Source: Sutterella parvirubra YIT 11816 (lineage in GTDB: Bacteria; Pseudomonadota; Gammaproteobacteria; Burkholderiales; Burkholderiaceae_F). Taken from it: a DNA stretch of 33,375 nt. Positions within the stretch are counted from its first letter, which is position 1, and each line of letters begins with the position of its first letter. The stretch spans positions 1 through 33,375 of the forward strand of contig NZ_JH604867.1 of the NCBI RefSeq assembly GCF_000250875.1, in the 5' to 3' direction. Under the pieces are notes generated by a model. The model saw only the letters and a program-made list of their open reading frames with translations. It was not told where the DNA came from and ran no database searches. The translations under genes were made by a program, and so were the position numbers. Of the stretch, positions 14,859 to 23,515 are shown in pieces.

Positions 14859-16469
14859 ATGGCTACGCTCATCCACAACGCCCGCATCTACGTCGAACGC
14901 GGCGTCTTCGCCGAAGCGCTTTTGGAAGTCGACGGCATCATCCGCGCGGTCGGCACGCTCGCTGAAGTTGAAGCCGCGGCGCCCGCCTGCGTCACCCGCC
15001 GCGACGCCAAGGGCCGCACGATCGTCCCGGGCTTCAACGACTCGCACCAGCATTTGTTGAACACCGGCATCGCTTTGGCCGACATCCGCTTGGGCGACTG
15101 CCGCAGCATCGCGGAAGTCCAGGACGTCGCCCGCCGGTGGATTGCGGAAAACAACCCCGCCCCCGGCACCGTCATTCACGGCATGCGCTGGAACCAGGAC
15201 TACTTCGCCGAAGGACGCCTTCTCACCGCCGCCGACCTCGACGAGATCTCGACCGAACACCCCATCATCTTCGACCGCGCCTGCGGCCACCTCCTCACCT
15301 GCAACACGCTCGCCATGCAGATGGCCGGGATCACGCGCGACTCCGTCGCCCCTGAGGGCGGCACGATCGAGCGCGACGCGGACGGCAACCCCAACGGGGT
15401 CTTCACGGAAAACGCCCGCCAGGCGGTGCGAAGCCTCATGGCATCCCGCAGCGTTGAAGAAACCGTGCGCCTGATCCGCACCGGCATGGCCCACGCCGCC
15501 CAATGCGGCGTCACCTCGGTGCAGACCTGCGACCTTCGCGGCCGCGACTGGGAAACGACGCTCGAAGCCTACAACCAGGTGGCCGCCGATCAGCCGCTCA
15601 CCCGCGTCTGGCACCAGTCGAGCTTCCAGGAACCCGAAGGCTACCGGCGCTTTCTTGAGCGCGGCTGCGTGATGGGTTCGGGCACGCCCTTCAACCGCTT
15701 CGGCCCCCTGAAGCTCTTCATCGACGGCTCTTTGGGCGCCCGTACGGCGCTCATGCGCGCGCCTTATGCGAACGACCCCTCCACCTGCGGCGTTGAAGTG
15801 CTCACGCCCGCACAGATCGACGAATTGGTGGGGCTCGCCAACAGCCACAACTGCGGCGTCGTCGCCCACGCGATCGGCGACCTTGCGATCGAACGCATGC
15901 TCGACGCCTTTGACGCCCACGCCCCGGGCGACGGCACGAATCCTCTGCGCAACGGCATCGTTCACGTCCAGATCACGGACCGCGCCCTCGTAGAACGCTT
16001 CACGAAGAACGACATCCTCGCCCTCGTGCAGCCGATCTTCCTTCACTACGACACGCAGATCGTCGAGGACCGCGTCGGCGCGGAACTCGCGGGCACGTCC
16101 TACGCCTTCGGCTCGATGCACCGCCTCGGGATTCACATGAGCTTCGGCACGGACAGCCCGATCGAAGACATGAATCCGTTTGAAAACATCTACTGCGCGG
16201 TGACGCGTCGGACGCTCCAGGGCAAGCCCGAAGGGGGCTTCCACCCCGAAGAGTGTCTCGACGTCGAAACGGCCGTCGACGCCTACACGATTGAGAGCGC
16301 CTACGCCACCTTCGAAGAAAACGTCAAGGGCCGCCTCATGCCGGGCTACTACGCCGACCTTGTGATCCTCTCGGACGACATCTTCACGGTGCCGCACGAC
16401 GCGATCAAGTCGATCCGCGCCGTCGCCACCATGGTCGACGGACGCTGGGTGCACGACACCGAAGCGTAA
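14859..16469 (+). CDS. YtcJ-type amidohydrolase (amidohydrolase_3 family)
   Basis: The product is 536 aa from ATG 14859, preceded by TGAGGA with 8-nt spacing. It has the N-terminal and C-terminal beta-sandwich strands and a TIM barrel. Metal-site residues are present: H63 and H65 (NDSHQH), K285 (GPLKLFIDGSLG), H337 (VAHAIGD), H369 (IVHVQ) and D432 (FGTDSPIEDMNPF). The enzyme should cleave an amide or related C-N bond in the cytosol; YtcJ-like enzymes are mostly of unknown substrate. Co-location with a lysine-regulated permease suggests hydrolysis of an imported lysine amide, for example an N-acyl-lysine or similar conjugate. There is no signal peptide. An intrinsic terminator follows at 16524-16558. 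Confidence 0.92.
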   Translation: MATLIHNARIYVERGVFAEALLEVDGIIRAVGTLAEVEAAAPACVTRRDAKGRTIVPGFNDSHQHLLNTGIALADIRLGDCRSIAEVQDVARRWIAENNPAPGTVIHGMRWNQDYFAEGRLLTAADLDEISTEHPIIFDRACGHLLTCNTLAMQMAGITRDSVAPEGGTIERDADGNPNGVFTENARQAVRSLMASRSVEETVRLIRTGMAHAAQCGVTSVQTCDLRGRDWETTLEAYNQVAADQPLTRVWHQSSFQEPEGYRRFLERGCVMGSGTPFNRFGPLKLFIDGSLGARTALMRAPYANDPSTCGVEVLTPAQIDELVGLANSHNCGVVAHAIGDLAIERMLDAFDAHAPGDGTNPLRNGIVHVQITDRALVERFTKNDILALVQPIFLHYDTQIVEDRVGAELAGTSYAFGSMHRLGIHMSFGTDSPIEDMNPFENIYCAVTRRTLQGKPEGGFHPEECLDVETAVDAYTIESAYATFEENVKGRLMPGYYADLVILSDDIFTVPHDAIKSIRAVATMVDGRWVHDTEA

Positions 16470-16523
16470 GGCTGCGGCGACCCCCTCGGAACCTTCACGC
16501 CGGGGGATGGATGCCGACATCAG

Positions 16524-16558
16524 AGAGGCGGACCTGGAAACGGGGCCGCCTCTTTTTG
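16524..16558 (+). terminator. Intrinsic terminator of the permease-amidohydrolase operon
   Basis: AGAGGCGG (16524-16531) pairs with CCGCCTCT (16546-16553), followed by a run of five T (16553-16557). Confidence 0.88.
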
Positions 16559-16570
16559 TAGAGGTTCTTC

Positions 16571-16600
16571 TTGACTTTGTACATTCAGTTTTCGTACACT
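16571..16600 (+). promoter_or_regulatory. Promoter of the AAA ATPase gene, embedded in an inverted repeat
   Basis: TTGACT (16571-16576) and TACACT (16595-16600) are 18 bp apart. The spacer and -10 box coincide with the left arm of the large inverted repeat, which suggests that a protein or DNA structure at the repeat controls this promoter. Confidence 0.5.
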
Positions 16601-16626
16601 TTTTGTACGAAAACTGAGTGTACAAA
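16576..16626. repeat. Large inverted repeat (22-bp arms) upstream of the AAA ATPase
   Basis: The left arm (16576-16597) and right arm (16605-16626) are inverted copies with a single mismatch and a 7-bp loop (ACTTTTT). The arms contain TTGTAC at the outside and CAGTTTTCGTAC at the inside. GTAC recurs four times within the repeat and once again at 16649-16652. No T tract follows, and the sequence overlaps a promoter, so it looks like an operator or cruciform rather than a terminator. Confidence 0.85.
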
Positions 16627-16696
16627 AACTTTCCGCACGAAAATCAACGTACGGTCAAACCGATGTCGAACGGCACCTCCCTGAAAAGGAAAGAAA

Positions 16697-18067
16697 ATGA
16701 AGTTTTACGGACGAACGGAAGAAATCGCCGCGCTCCAAAAACATCTGGACCTTGTTAAAGAGACGGCCGCTTCCCGAATGGTCGTCGTCTACGGACGGCG
16801 GCGCGTCGGCAAGACCACGCTCGTCAATGAAGCGTTCCGAAACGTTGACGTCACATACCTCTATTTCTTTGTAGCAGGCAGCGGCAAAGAAGAGTTGATG
16901 GCACGTTGGAAGGCGAAGATCGTCGAGGTTTTCGGTCTCAAAAGAGAATCCAACATCAGTTCCCTGGCAGATTTCATCGCTTGGGTGATGGAGCTCTCAG
17001 AGCACCGTCCCGTCGTGCTCGTCTTCGACGAATGTCAAGAACTGGAGAAGCATGAACCCGGCTTTTATTCGGCTCTTCAAAACATTTGGGACCAAAACAA
17101 AAACACCTCGCAAACGCTCCTGATCCTTTCGGGATCCGTGCTCTCTGCGATCAAAAAGATTTTCGGAGACCATTCCGAACCGCTTTTCGGCCGTCCCGAT
17201 GACTTTCAGCGCATCTCGGCGTTCCCGGTCTCCGTGATCCGAGAGATCGCGCAGGACTTCAATCCCGAACTATCGGGGATGGACCTGCTTCTGACCTACG
17301 CCGCGACCGGCGGGGTGGCCCGTTACCTGGAACTGCTCGCGCCCACAACCCAATTCCGCTACGACGACATCCTCAACTTCATTTTCGGAAGGATGGGGGG
17401 GACCTACCGGGACGAAGCCGACATCTACCTCAACAACGAATTCCGCGCGGAATCCCACATCTACCAAATCATTCTTTGGGCCATTGCCCAAGGGCGCACC
17501 AAGCGAAGCGAAATCCAAGACGTTGTTAAGAACACCAACGTTTCTCCCTACCTTCAGCGCCTGGAGATCTTCGGGCTCATCAAAAGGATCGAGCCTTTCG
17601 GTTCCCGCACGGAAACCAAACACCGCTTTGAAATCAACGATCTTTTCCTCAAATTTTGGCGACTCTTCGTCATGGGCAATTTTGACGACATCAACCAAAA
17701 CCAAGGTGCCCGCGTCGTCCGAAGGATCACGCCTTTGCTCCCGGAATATTTGGGGCATGTTCTGGAGCAGTGGTTCCGGCAGGAACTTCTGGAGAGCGGA
17801 CGATGGGATGCCGTCGGCGCCTGGTGGAACCGCAAAGGTGAGCATGAGATTGATCTGATCGCCGTCGACGAAATCGACAAACGCATTCTTTTCGGCGAAG
17901 CCAAGCTCGATCCCAAGAAATTCAATGAGATCAAGCTTCGCATGAAGGCCGAAGCCTTCCTGCAGGTCAATCCTCAGTACAGGTCTTGGAGCATGTTTTT
18001 CCGAGGTTTTTCCCCGGAAGACATGCTCAAGGAAACGCCGTCGATAGAGGAGCGTGCATCTCAGTAG
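16697..18067 (+). CDS. AAA ATPase with C-terminal DUF234 / PD-(D/E)XK-like domain
   Basis: This 456-aa protein belongs to the COG1672-type archaeal/bacterial STAND-like ATPases. Walker A is GRRRVGKT (33-40) and Walker B VVLVFDE (106-112). The sensor-like LILSGSVLSAIKKIF and FGRPDDFQRI segments follow, then a winged-helix region (about 250-330). The C-terminal domain contains EIDLIAVD (384-391) and GEAK (400-403), the layout of a restriction-nuclease fold core with D386, E401 and K403. The family is widespread, often patchy and sometimes mobile; its role is unsettled. Base composition and codon choice are clearly more AT-rich than in the neighbours, and the promoter sits on a large inverted repeat, which points to acquisition. 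AAAGGAAAGAAA precedes ATG 16697. Its 3' end overlaps the convergent methyltransferase by 7 bp. Confidence 0.9.
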   Translation: MKFYGRTEEIAALQKHLDLVKETAASRMVVVYGRRRVGKTTLVNEAFRNVDVTYLYFFVAGSGKEELMARWKAKIVEVFGLKRESNISSLADFIAWVMELSEHRPVVLVFDECQELEKHEPGFYSALQNIWDQNKNTSQTLLILSGSVLSAIKKIFGDHSEPLFGRPDDFQRISAFPVSVIREIAQDFNPELSGMDLLLTYAATGGVARYLELLAPTTQFRYDDILNFIFGRMGGTYRDEADIYLNNEFRAESHIYQIILWAIAQGRTKRSEIQDVVKNTNVSPYLQRLEIFGLIKRIEPFGSRTETKHRFEINDLFLKFWRLFVMGNFDDINQNQGARVVRRITPLLPEYLGHVLEQWFRQELLESGRWDAVGAWWNRKGEHEIDLIAVDEIDKRILFGEAKLDPKKFNEIKLRMKAEAFLQVNPQYRSWSMFFRGFSPEDMLKETPSIEERASQ

Positions 18068-18873
18068 TTCCACGAGAGCGTCACGAGCGTGAGCGTCTCG
18101 CGGGCGTCGAGCATGCCGTCGACGGCCTGCGCTTCAAAGTCTTTGCGGACCGCCTCCCTCTGCTCGTCCGTGATGGGTTGGTGGAGCTCCAGCCGACCCA
18201 AGCAGAAATCCGCGACGCGGCTCCACGGGCGCGCGGGTTCGCCCCAATGGCCGTCCCGGTAGCGAATCTGCGGGCGCAGTCCGGCACCAAAGAGGTACTC
18301 CAACGCGTACGGGATCTGCTCGTCGTGCCAGAAGCGCCCATCGATCCCGGCGATCCGGTAGGCGCGCTCCATCCAGCGGTGCTTCCTCTGGATGAAGTTT
18401 TCGTAAATGCCGTGCTTCCTCCCGCAGGCGACGAACTTCCCGAAGGACCGCGCATCAGAGACCGCAGGCGTCATTCTGGCGGTCACGACGTCGTACTTCG
18501 CCCGCCAGTCCATCGCATCCATGTCGGCATCCCGCCAGTCGAGCACCTCAAAGCGAAGGTTCGGGAGGTTCTCGCGTTGGGCGCGGCGGCGTCCCGCCTC
18601 AACCATGGATGCCGAGAGATCCACGCCCAACACGTCGCCCGCCCTTTGTGCGAAAGCCGCCGTGTAGACGCCTGCGCCGCAACCAACGTCGAGCACCGTG
18701 CTCTCGGGCGTGAGAAGGTCGAGTTCGGCCACCACCTTCATGAAGCCTTCCGTCCTCCAGTCGGCGGTCGACTGCCGGTCGTAGAGGTACGCCTCGCGGC
18801 TCCAGAGCGCGCGGTGCATCGCCGTATTTTCGCGTCGGGACCAACGTTCTTCGAGAGGAATCCATCGAGTCAT
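18061..18873 (-). CDS. Class I SAM-dependent methyltransferase
   Basis: The product is 270 aa from ATG 18873 (MTRWIPLEERW). The Rossmann SAM site is plain: motif I VLDVGCGAG (60-68), motif II VLGVDLSASMV (81-91, acidic residue D85) and DWRDAD further on. Residues 1-45 (WSREAYLYDRQSTADWRTEGFM) form the N-terminal cap typical of small-molecule methyltransferases. The C-terminal half is a substrate cap with no DNA-methylase motif (no NPPY/PCQ), so a small-molecule or cofactor substrate is likelier than DNA. The ribosome site is weak, and a 29-codon upstream extension to 18960 cannot be excluded. It is convergent with the AAA ATPase (7-bp overlap) but of the GC-rich host type. Confidence 0.85.
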   Translation of the reverse strand: MTRWIPLEERWSRRENTAMHRALWSREAYLYDRQSTADWRTEGFMKVVAELDLLTPESTVLDVGCGAGVYTAAFAQRAGDVLGVDLSASMVEAGRRRAQRENLPNLRFEVLDWRDADMDAMDWRAKYDVVTARMTPAVSDARSFGKFVACGRKHGIYENFIQRKHRWMERAYRIAGIDGRFWHDEQIPYALEYLFGAGLRPQIRYRDGHWGEPARPWSRVADFCLGRLELHQPITDEQREAVRKDFEAQAVDGMLDARETLTLVTLSWNY

Positions 18874-19065
18874 CAGATGCTTCGTTCGTGTTGGTGGTGT
18901 GATTCTTTGAGGGGACGACCGGACGCCGGAGAACGACGAACATCGGTCGCGAGAGCGCATCGGAAGCCGTACCGGTGGGGCGCGGCGCCCAACGCATCCC
19001 GTCCGCTCACCATAGCACGGACTTGAAGGCGAGCAACGCGTGAGTAAGCATTGACTCCATCAATT

Positions 19066-19105
19066 TCAGAAAAACGGGGCGTCCCCCGTAGGAGACGCCC
19101 CGCGC
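19066..19105 (-). terminator. Intrinsic terminator of the autotransporter gene
   Basis: A GGGGCGTC / GACGCCCC stem (19076-19083, 19094-19101) is followed on the minus strand by GTTTTTC, about 50 bp after the stop at 19150. Confidence 0.85.
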
Positions 19106-19149
19106 CGTGCATGGAGCAGCACCGCTGGTCCTTTGTTCGAACTCAGCCT

Positions 19150-22100
19150 TTAGAACGCATACCGGAAGGTGGCGTGGAGGGCGTTGTTCGAGCGGTCGTT
19201 CGAACCGAACCCGTAGCGGTAGTTGAGACCGAACGTCATGCTCTGGTACTCCGCCGAGACGCCCAAAGCGGCGTTGTAGAGGTTGTCCAAAACCGTCGTA
19301 CGGATGGCCTCGCCCGCAACCGACGTCGTCACCTCGTCGTCGCCCAACTGCGGTACGACCGAGAGGTCGAGCGCCGGAGCGATCTTCCAACCGCCCGCTT
19401 CGACGGCGCCCTCAAAGGCGACGCCGACCGGGAGTTCGAGGACGTTGAGGTTGCTCACGTCGACACCGTTCAACCCGTCGACGGTGAGGCGCGTGTAGCG
19501 CACGCCGAAGTGCGGCTTCACGGCAACGGCGGCATCAACGGCGGTGAAGTCCCCGCGCAGACCCACCGTCCAGGCGTCCGCATCGGCGTCGCCGCCCAGC
19601 TTCTGCCCAAGGTCGTAGGCCTTCACGGTGTTGTCGAACTTCGTGTAGCCCACGTCGGCCTTGACGTTGAGACCCGCGAAGGTCTTCGCACCGTAGAGCG
19701 AGAACCCGTAGAAGTCCGTGTCGGTCGTCACCTTGTAGGCCGTGCCCGTCGCATCCGTATCGGCCGTACCGATCGTGACCGCGCCGCCCACGAGGAGACC
19801 GTTGTCAAGGGTCGTGTCCACCCCGAAAACGCCGCCGTAGATGTCGGCGTCGTAGCCCGTCGTGAGACCTTCGTACTTCGCTTCATTGGTCGTGCCGAAG
19901 AGATCGACCCAGGCCTGCGTCCCCTGCCCCTTCACCGCGAGCGCGCGGTTCGTCACCGCATCGTTGACGAGGGACTGGGCGTCGTAGGCGACGTTGAGCG
20001 CACCGGACGCCACGGGAAGCGTGAGCGTCGTGCGGAGCGCGTTCTGCGCGGCGGCGGTGAACTTACCGTTGTTCACGTAGCCCGACGTTTCCTTCCCGAG
20101 TTGATCGAGGTAGGTGGTGAGCGTCGCGGAGGCACCTGAACCCACGGCCGTGATCGCGTTGACCGCCGCGGCGAGTTCGCTGTCGGTGATGCCGAGGTCG
20201 GCGCCCTGCTTCGTCTCCACCGTCACGGAGCCGTCGTCGCCGAGGGTCGGCGTGTAGAAGATGCTGTCGGACTTGACGTTGAGCTTCTCGATGCTCGAAG
20301 CGCCATCAAAGACCGTGATGGTATCGGTTTGGCGGTTCGTGAGGTTCGAGAGGATCAGGGTCGCGTTCTCGGAGGTCACCGTGACGGCCGAGTCGTCGCG
20401 ATGGGCAATGGCCGCCACGCCTTCCGCGAAGGCGGAGGCGTCAACCACCATCAGCGCATCCGAGCCGAGATTCACGTCGTTCGTGTCGCTCGTCGTACCG
20501 ATCTTGAACTTACCGTTCTCGCCCAACAGAATCTGCGAATCCACATAGAACCCGGCCTTGGTCGAGTCGTACGTGATGCCGGCCTTTTCGGCGGCGCTCT
20601 TCACGAGCGCTTCACCACCCTCGCGGGTCGTCACCAGGGCGCCCGCATTCGCGGTGACCGTGCCGTTCACAAGAGACGCCGTGACGGGGACTTCTTCCGC
20701 GCGAGGCGTGAGCGCGAAGCTGCGCGCGAGCGCCATCACCGGCACCGCCTTTTGGGTCTGATCCGCAGCGTTCAGGAGGAGCGTGCCGCCGTCTTCGAGC
20801 GTCACGTCCGCGGCGAGCGTGGAGACACCAAGAGTGCCCTCAACCGACACGGTGCCGGAGCTGAGCGAGAGGCTGTCCGCCGTAAGCTCACCGCTCACGG
20901 TGGAGTTGGCAGCCAGGGTCACGCTCGTGGTCGTGAGTGCGGCGCCCGCGGCCACGTTGAGGGTCTTCGTCTTAATGCCGCCATTCACGGCAAAGTCGCC
21001 GCCCGCGACGGCAAGGTTGCCGGAGCCGTCAATGGAGCCTTGGATGGTGCCGCCGCCCGAGCCGTTCGCGAGACCGAGCGTAAGGGTTTTGTTTTCGGCC
21101 ACGGTGATCGTGGCGCCGTCTTCATGCTCGTTGCCGAGCACGGTCGTGCCGTCGCCGATCAGCGTAAAGCTCTCCGAAACCGTCACCTTTTCCAAAGGCT
21201 TCTCCGAAGTGATCGTCTGAACGCCGGCGTTGGCCTTACCGAGCACCACCGTCGAGTCCGTGACCGTGAGCTCAGCCTCAGGCAGAATCACATTGGCAAT
21301 GAGGTCGTCCGTCTTGACTTCTTCAATGGCCGCGCCGTCGTCGCCCGTCACATTGACCGCAATGGTGAAGTTCTTGCCGGAGAGCGCCTCCGTGAGCCAG
21401 GACTTCTTGACGGTTTCGTCGGAGAAGTCGAGCGTACCGGCCTTCAAGTCGAAAATGGACTTTGCCGTGGTGTCACGCTTGTTCCCGGTCGTGCCGAAAA
21501 CGTCGTCGAGCTTCAGATCGAGCGTGCCGCCGTTGAGCACGATGCTCTGCGCGGCAAGCTTTTCGGCCGTCGTCAGCGTGCCGACGCTCAAAAGCCCGCC
21601 GGTTACGCTCACCTCACCCTTCTGAAGATCAAGCGAATCAACGATGAGGGACCCGCCGGAAACCGTGATGCCGTAGCCGGTCGTTTCCGTGGCTTTCTGG
21701 AGCACGTCGGCTGCGGCTTGAACGCCCGACACGGTCACCGCACCGGCCGTCACGGCACCGCCGGAGACGACCAAACGACCGGCCGAACCGTTGCCTTCAG
21801 CAATCTCGAAGTTCGCCGTATTCGACGATTCCCCGCGCTTGAACGCGCCGAAGCTGCCCGTACCGATCTGACCGATTTCGACGTCGGCCAAATGGAGTTC
21901 GCCGCCACTCACGGTCCATTCGTTGTAGATGGAGACGTCGCGGCTGACATTCATCACGCCTTCAGACACTCGGAGTGTGCCGTAGAAGCGGCTCATGTCG
22001 GAATGGACGGTGAGCGTGCCCGCGCCGGTCTTTTCGATGGAGGAGGCCTCCGCCTTCTTGTTGACGATGCTCGACTGGATGGAATCGGTCGTTGCGCTCG

Positions 22101-22881
22101 TGTTCCCCGCCTCACCAATCGTCAAGGTGCCCGACTGCACGTCAAAAACCATGCGGGCCTTTCGGTCAAGGTAGAGAAAGCCGCCGCCGGACTGCCCCAG
22201 GCTGCCGTAGAGCTCGTACCACCGACCGTTGTCCGAAGCGGAGACGTCATTGCCGGAGTAGACGAGATCGGTCGTCGTACGGATGAGTGCCGTCGCGCCG
22301 CGCGTCCCGACCGTGTTGTTTTTCGCCGCATCCAAGTAGAGGGCACCGCCGCCCACCATCATGGTCGACGTGCCTTCTGCGCGGTTGTTTCGGAACACCG
22401 AATCCGTGAAGGTCACGCCGGCATCCGTGGAGCTGGTCCCCTTGATCATGGCTACGCCGCCGGCAACGGTCGCATCCGACGAGCGCGTGCCGCGAACAAC
22501 GTTCCCTTCGAAAACGGCCTGGTTAAAGCTCAGCGTGAATTCTTGCGCCGCGTTGGAAGCCGTGTAGAAAATCGTCCCAAACACCATGTCCGAATCACTG
22601 GCCCGAACATTGTCTTTATAGACCGCACCGGTGTCGGTCGAAAGCGACTCGCTGATCTTGAAGACGTCTTCCGTCAACTCCAGGCCCGAGAAGCCGTTTT
22701 GAAACTGCTCCACGCTCTCGTTCACGAGAGCCTGCGCATTCCCGGCCATCGCCAAGCCGCCGACCATGGCCACCGCCACGACGGTCTTCGTCCCCTTCCC
22801 CTGAACGGTCCGCGTGAGTTCGTTCACGACCATCAGCGCGCCGCGGGCCGCGCTGAAAACGACCTTGAATGTTTGATTCAT
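19150..22881 (-). CDS. Type V (autotransporter) outer-membrane protein with ESPR and Pmp-like passenger
   Basis: The protein has 1243 aa. Residues 1-50 are an extended signal peptide (ESPR, MNQTFKVVFSAARGALMVV...), followed by a normal hydrophobic core and AQA cleavage. Early passenger parts carry chlamydial Pmp-like units (FRNNRAEG, FEGNVVRG, GGALYLD, GGGFLYLD). The middle is a long beta-helix of Thr/Val/Gly-rich rungs with TGAGTLTV-type PL repeats. From about 960 to the end is the 12-stranded beta-barrel, ending in the outer-membrane C-terminal motif FRYAF. No protease or lipase active site is visible, so a surface adhesin or structural role is likely. AGGAG precedes ATG 22881 by about 9 nt. 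The family is amplified in Sutterellaceae. The large open frame on the opposite strand is a shadow. Confidence 0.93.
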   Translation of the reverse strand: MNQTFKVVFSAARGALMVVNELTRTVQGKGTKTVVAVAMVGGLAMAGNAQALVNESVEQFQNGFSGLELTEDVFKISESLSTDTGAVYKDNVRASDSDMVFGTIFYTASNAAQEFTLSFNQAVFEGNVVRGTRSSDATVAGGVAMIKGTSSTDAGVTFTDSVFRNNRAEGTSTMMVGGGALYLDAAKNNTVGTRGATALIRTTTDLVYSGNDVSASDNGRWYELYGSLGQSGGGFLYLDRKARMVFDVQSGTLTIGEAGNTSATTDSIQSSIVNKKAEASSIEKTGAGTLTVHSDMSRFYGTLRVSEGVMNVSRDVSIYNEWTVSGGELHLADVEIGQIGTGSFGAFKRGESSNTANFEIAEGNGSAGRLVVSGGAVTAGAVTVSGVQAAADVLQKATETTGYGITVSGGSLIVDSLDLQKGEVSVTGGLLSVGTLTTAEKLAAQSIVLNGGTLDLKLDDVFGTTGNKRDTTAKSIFDLKAGTLDFSDETVKKSWLTEALSGKNFTIAVNVTGDDGAAIEEVKTDDLIANVILPEAELTVTDSTVVLGKANAGVQTITSEKPLEKVTVSESFTLIGDGTTVLGNEHEDGATITVAENKTLTLGLANGSGGGTIQGSIDGSGNLAVAGGDFAVNGGIKTKTLNVAAGAALTTTSVTLAANSTVSGELTADSLSLSSGTVSVEGTLGVSTLAADVTLEDGGTLLLNAADQTQKAVPVMALARSFALTPRAEEVPVTASLVNGTVTANAGALVTTREGGEALVKSAAEKAGITYDSTKAGFYVDSQILLGENGKFKIGTTSDTNDVNLGSDALMVVDASAFAEGVAAIAHRDDSAVTVTSENATLILSNLTNRQTDTITVFDGASSIEKLNVKSDSIFYTPTLGDDGSVTVETKQGADLGITDSELAAAVNAITAVGSGASATLTTYLDQLGKETSGYVNNGKFTAAAQNALRTTLTLPVASGALNVAYDAQSLVNDAVTNRALAVKGQGTQAWVDLFGTTNEAKYEGLTTGYDADIYGGVFGVDTTLDNGLLVGGAVTIGTADTDATGTAYKVTTDTDFYGFSLYGAKTFAGLNVKADVGYTKFDNTVKAYDLGQKLGGDADADAWTVGLRGDFTAVDAAVAVKPHFGVRYTRLTVDGLNGVDVSNLNVLELPVGVAFEGAVEAGGWKIAPALDLSVVPQLGDDEVTTSVAGEAIRTTVLDNLYNAALGVSAEYQSMTFGLNYRYGFGSNDRSNNALHATFRYAF

Positions 22882-22920
22882 GATTTGCTGCTCCTATGTC
22901 GATCTTTTTCAGATCCTTCC

Positions 22921-22947
22921 GCCGACGATGCGTGCCGTCGGCTTTTT
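22921..22947 (+). other. Terminator-like hairpin antisense to the autotransporter leader
   Basis: GCCGACG / CGTCGGC (22921-22927, 22936-22942) is followed by TTTTT on the plus strand. No plus-strand gene precedes it. On the minus strand it would be a 5' leader hairpin about 40 bp before the autotransporter start. Confidence 0.5.
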
Positions 22948-23515
22948 GTCACCGCACGAACGGAGCCTCTCCTGACGGATCGACGCCGCGCTGTGCGCGT
23001 GAATCCATCCGAGGGTTCTTGAAAATCGAGCCATGGGGGGTAAATACCCTTACTCCATCAAGTCAAGATCTGTTTCCAATGGTTTCAAAGCCTAGAATTC
23101 TCTGTAAATACAAAGGTTTTCAGGAAAACCCATCTGAAGTCTTCATCCCAAGATCCTCAAAAATTTTGTGTCTCAAACCAACCACGACACACCTTGGCGA
23201 GCCAACGCACATGGGTTATCAGTTGATGGGTCTAAAGAGCATCACTCCCATGCCTACCCGCCCGAACGCTTCCTCCTTCACCTTGCCGGTGCCGACGAGC
23301 GACCTCAGCGATCTGCGAAGCGATGCCGAACCTCCCGATGACGCCGACGAGGGACGCAAAGCAGTCCGCCGAACCGGCCTATCCGGAATACGCCTTCGAA
23401 AAGAGCACCCGCGATCCCGCTTTTCCTCAACAATCCCCCGAAGAAACCCGCGGTTCCCTCACGGGACGACTAGAATGGGTGCTTTCTGCGGTTCAACACA
23501 CATCCCTCCCTCGAG
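22948..23515. other. Intergenic region between autotransporter and the 23516 gene
   Basis: About 570 bp without a supported gene. The part at 23030-23200 is AT-rich and probably holds the autotransporter promoter; TTGACT with AT-rich sequence downstream is present on the minus strand near 23060, but no well-spaced -10 can be named. A GGTTTT-CAGG-AAAACC inverted repeat (23115-23130) is a possible regulator site. Open frames here are arginine/proline-rich and unconvincing. Confidence 0.5.

Noticed and set aside
13302..16625. 1107-codon open frame on the minus strand
   Set aside because: It is antisense to the permease and amidohydrolase, His/Asp/Arg/Val-rich, without domains; an effect of high GC at third positions.
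16576..16626. The large inverted repeat as a second terminator of the amidohydrolase operon
   Set aside because: A good terminator already lies at 16524-16558, no T tract follows the right arm, and a promoter coincides with the repeat.
16697..18873. AAA ATPase and methyltransferase as a restriction-modification pair
   Set aside because: They are convergent, differ in base composition, and the methyltransferase lacks DNA-methylase motifs and looks like a small-molecule enzyme.
20329..23022. 897-codon open frame on the plus strand
   Set aside because: It mirrors the autotransporter coding strand and has no recognisable domain, start signal or terminator.
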